NCBI GenBank assembly: GCA_903905455.1
Contig: CAIVGN010000077.1
Coordinates: forward strand, 1-64,000
Source: an uncultured Archangium sp.
GTDB lineage: Bacteria; Myxococcota; Myxococcia; Myxococcales; Myxococcaceae
Direction: 5' to 3'
Length of the DNA stretch: 64,000 nucleotides
A program made the position numbers and the translations under genes. The notes beneath the pieces were generated by a model, which did not search any database, was not told the DNA's origin, and saw only the letters and a list, made by a program, of their open reading frames with translations. The number at the start of each line of letters is the position of its first letter. Position 1 is the first letter of the stretch. Positions 62,140-64,000 of this stretch are shown piece by piece.

Positions 62140-62625
62140 TCACTTCACCTTCACCGGCACGTCCCTGGTCACCGAGCCGCGGATGAGGCGCAGCGTCGCC
62201 GTGCCCGGATTCTGGGCCCTGACGTAGAGCATCGACTCGCGCACCGTGACGTCGGTGTCGACCTTCCAGCCGTCCTTCTTCTCCGTCGGGCCCCAGAAGA
62301 GCTCGAGGCCCGCGCCGTCGAGGAAGAGCTCGGCCTCGGTCGCTTCGTCGACCCGCAGGCCCATGACCTCGCCCACCGTGAGCCCGATGCGGTCGGTCTC
62401 GTGGAGGAGCGGGAAGGTGAAGCCGGGAGGCGCCTCGTAGCCGCGCCGCGTGCCGTGATCGACCTCGGCTTCGTAGGCGTCCCGGGTGATGATCTCACGC
62501 GGCGCCTCGGGGTCTCGCCGGGCCGTGTCGACCCAGACCAGCTTCCACTCACCGCGCTCGACGGCGTGGAAGCCTGCACAGCCAGAGACGAGCAGGGCAC
62601 AGAGGGTCGCGAGCAGGGGGCGCAT
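62140..62625 (-). CDS. Small lipoprotein of unknown function
   Basis: A 161-residue lipoprotein (LCALLVSGC, Cys16). The mature part has strands in which the last 60 residues (DVTVRESMLYVRAQNPGTATLRL) look like an Ig-like domain. It is separated by 36 bases from the TPR lipoprotein gene upstream on the same strand. Convergent with the YjdF-like gene, 9 bases apart. No family recognised. Confidence 0.7.
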   Translation of the reverse strand: MRPLLATLCALLVSGCAGFHAVERGEWKLVWVDTARRDPEAPREIITRDAYEAEVDHGTRRGYEAPPGFTFPLLHETDRIGLTVGEVMGLRVDEATEAELFLDGAGLELFWGPTEKKDGWKVDTDVTVRESMLYVRAQNPGTATLRLIRGSVTRDVPVKVK

Positions 62626-62661
62626 GGCAGGGCAGGGTAGTACGGATGCCGGGTCTTCCCG

Positions 62662-63630
62662 TCACTTGGGGGTGGGAACGGCCTCGACGGGCATGCGCGC
62701 CTCGCGCTTGGCCTCTTCGGCGGTGCCGCCCACGGCCTCGGCCGAGGTCTTCGCCGGCGGGCCCCCGACGCCTTCGCCGTGGTTCTCGTAGACCGGGTAC
62801 TTGTCCCAGTCGAAGGCCGCCGTCGCGTCGCCGACGGTGGTGGGCGTGGTGGCGCGCAGCCGGCCGCGGACCAGGGCGATCTGCTGCTGCACGGCCGTCG
62901 GGGTGGGGTGCGTCTTGAGGGCCTCGATCCACAGCTCGATGGCCTCTTCGGGGGCGGTGTCGGCCTTGAGGCGGCCCAGCTCGACCAGCGCGTGGGGGCG
63001 CAGCTCCGACTCGGGGAAGCGCGAGATGAGGTCGAGGTACACGCGCTGCGCGTCGGGCTTGCGGCCTTCCATCATCGAGAGCGCCTGGCCGCGCAGGTAG
63101 AGCGCGTCGTCGACGTACACGCTGGTCTCGAACTTCTGCGCGACCTTGCCGGCCTCGAGCTCGCACTGCTCGTAGTCCTGGAGCTCGAAGTACAGCTTGG
63201 CCACGGTGAAGCTGAGTTCGGCCGACTGGGGCGGGTTGCGCGCCAGCGCGGCGGTGTACTCGGCGATGGCCCCGCGCAGGTCGCGGAACTGGTGCCACAG
63301 CAGCGCCGCCAGGTGGAGCCGGCCCTCGAGCGTCTCCGGGGCCTCGGGGCACACGGTGATCAGCTCGCGGTAGACCTCGATGGCGCGCTTCGCGTCGTTG
63401 AACTGGAAGGCGTAGATGTCGGCGGCGCCGCGCAGCGCCCGGGCCCGGTAGAGGTTGCTCTCGGGCGAGTTGTCACGCTCGAGCAGGTCGAGGGCGAGCT
63501 TGAACTCGGTCAGGGCGATGTCGGGCTTCTGCGCGAAGAGCGCGGTGCGCGCCTTCTCGAGGTGCGCGGGGGCGTCGTCCTTGCGGCAGCCGGCCAGGGT
63601 GAGCGCGAGCGCGAAGAGCACCGCCCTCAC
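62662..63630 (-). CDS. TPR-repeat lipoprotein
   Basis: About 322 residues from GTG 63630, chosen because it opens the signal MRAVLFALALTLAGC and overlaps the upstream stop (GTGA). The mature part is a row of TPR helices (EKARTALFAQKPDIALTEFK, AIEVYRELITVCPEAPETLE, QQVYLDLISRFPESE-like). It ends in a Gly/Glu/Pro tail. Such lipoproteins are often scaffolds for outer-membrane or motility complexes in myxobacteria. It is translationally coupled to the small Cys-rich lipoprotein upstream. Confidence 0.87.
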   Translation of the reverse strand: MRAVLFALALTLAGCRKDDAPAHLEKARTALFAQKPDIALTEFKLALDLLERDNSPESNLYRARALRGAADIYAFQFNDAKRAIEVYRELITVCPEAPETLEGRLHLAALLWHQFRDLRGAIAEYTAALARNPPQSAELSFTVAKLYFELQDYEQCELEAGKVAQKFETSVYVDDALYLRGQALSMMEGRKPDAQRVYLDLISRFPESELRPHALVELGRLKADTAPEEAIELWIEALKTHPTPTAVQQQIALVRGRLRATTPTTVGDATAAFDWDKYPVYENHGEGVGGPPAKTSAEAVGGTAEEAKREARMPVEAVPTPK

Positions 63631-63866
63631 GGGCACGCCTCGGGCCGGTAGCGCACGCACAGGTTGTTGCTGCAGGCGATGCAGTCGCGCAGTTGGTCCT
63701 CGCGCTCGCTGCACACCAGCACGCTCGAGGGCCGGGGACAGTCGGCGTTCTGCACGCAGGCCAGCGCGCCCCCGTCGAGGCCGGTGAGCGACTCTTCGAC
63801 CGCGCACAGGCGGTTGCAGCCCGTCACGAGCATCATCACCACGGAGCTGATCAGGAGCGCGCGCAT
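63627..63866 (-). CDS. Small Cys-rich lipoprotein
   Basis: About 79 residues from ATG 63866 (MRALLISSVVMMLVTGC, Cys17). The mature part has eight further Cys (NRLCAVEES, CVQNADCPRP, CSEREDQLRDCIACSNNLC), a compact disulfide-bonded pattern common in myxobacterial lipoproteins. It overlaps the TPR lipoprotein start by 4 bases and follows the partial gene at the window edge by 35 bases. Confidence 0.78.
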   Translation of the reverse strand: MRALLISSVVMMLVTGCNRLCAVEESLTGLDGGALACVQNADCPRPSSVLVCSEREDQLRDCIACSNNLCVRYRPEACP

Positions 63867-63901
63867 CGACGCTCGGCTGATACCACGGCGCGGCACCCGA
63901 A

Positions 63902-64000
63902 TCACCGCACCCTGCGCTCGGTCGCGGTCACGGTGAAGCTCTGCTCGACGTTCTGGAACTCGCCGTCGTAGCGCGGGTAGCGCCAGCCGCTGAACTGGGC
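63902..64000 (-). CDS. C-terminal end of a gene cut by the window edge
   Basis: The minus strand from 64000 is open to a TGA at 63902-63904, giving 32 residues that end QSFTVTATERRVR. Codon composition is ordinary for this genome, and the stop is 35 bases before the next start on the same strand, so it is probably the first visible member of this lipoprotein operon. Too little remains to name it. Confidence 0.6.
   Translation of the reverse strand, partial: AQFSGWRYPRYDGEFQNVEQSFTVTATERRVR

Overview
This window is chromosomal DNA, very GC-rich by eye, with dense coding on both strands. Its gene content points to a predatory or social deltaproteobacterium of the phylum Myxococcota, probably order Myxococcales. 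The signs are many short lipoproteins with Gly, Pro or Asp-Ala-Gly linkers, AAA+ enhancer-binding proteins (one with an FHA domain), hybrid histidine kinases, a Ser/Thr kinase with a PEGA-like tail and the HRDVSPHN catalytic loop, and cyclic-nucleotide sensors. This placement is inference from gene content; no rRNA or tRNA gene was seen.

Layout. Positions 1-800 hold no intact gene, only what looks like a frameshifted PIN-domain remnant. Positions 838-10018 form a divergent carbohydrate-acquisition locus. On the minus strand an orphan OppF-type ABC ATPase, a GH1 beta-glucosidase, a clan GH-A glycosidase fused to an outer-membrane beta-barrel, and two lipoproteins overlap or nearly touch. On the plus strand a large lipoprotein carries carbohydrate-binding-like domains. 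Two matching 26-bp inverted repeats sit in the shared control region. A strong hairpin terminator separates this locus from a flotillin-like SPFH protein.

Positions 12110-15786 hold a small cytosolic protein, an Ig/beta-propeller lipoprotein and a barrel protein. Positions 15885-30075 are a signalling block: an enhancer-binding protein (plus strand) faces a minus-strand run of response-regulator/kinase, TPR-cNMP sensor, BatA-like VWA protein, hybrid kinase, DUF58 protein, membrane hybrid kinase, Ser/Thr kinase and a Cys-rich surface protein. Positions 30175-41347 mix a crotonase-fold protein with a thioredoxin, a peptidoglycan-binding/caspase-like protein, an FHA-AAA+ regulator, lipoproteins, a FadL-type porin, a metallophosphoesterase, an RDD-TPR membrane protein and a small cytochrome c-like lipoprotein.

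Positions 41535-48274 hold small stress or housekeeping proteins, a fatty-acid-hydroxylase-family membrane protein divergent from a Crp/Fnr regulator, and a collagen-like lipoprotein ending in an S74 tailspike-type chaperone domain. Next comes a gene-poor 372-bp segment bounded by 43-bp direct repeats, one of which is the 3' end of the following gene, with a 44-bp palindrome inside. Positions 48647-55337 carry a giant repetitive beta-strand protein with its TetR regulator, a serine hydrolase lipoprotein and a sialidase. Positions 55430-64000 contain a CheY-like regulator, an App1-type phosphatase, the SppA protease, a fatty acid desaturase, small membrane and lipoproteins, and the end of a gene cut by the window edge.

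The most coherent candidate for an undescribed system is the 838-10018 locus: surface capture by binding lipoproteins, cleavage by a barrel-tethered glycosidase, uptake, and cytoplasmic hydrolysis by GH1. That reading is inference from gene order and domain content.
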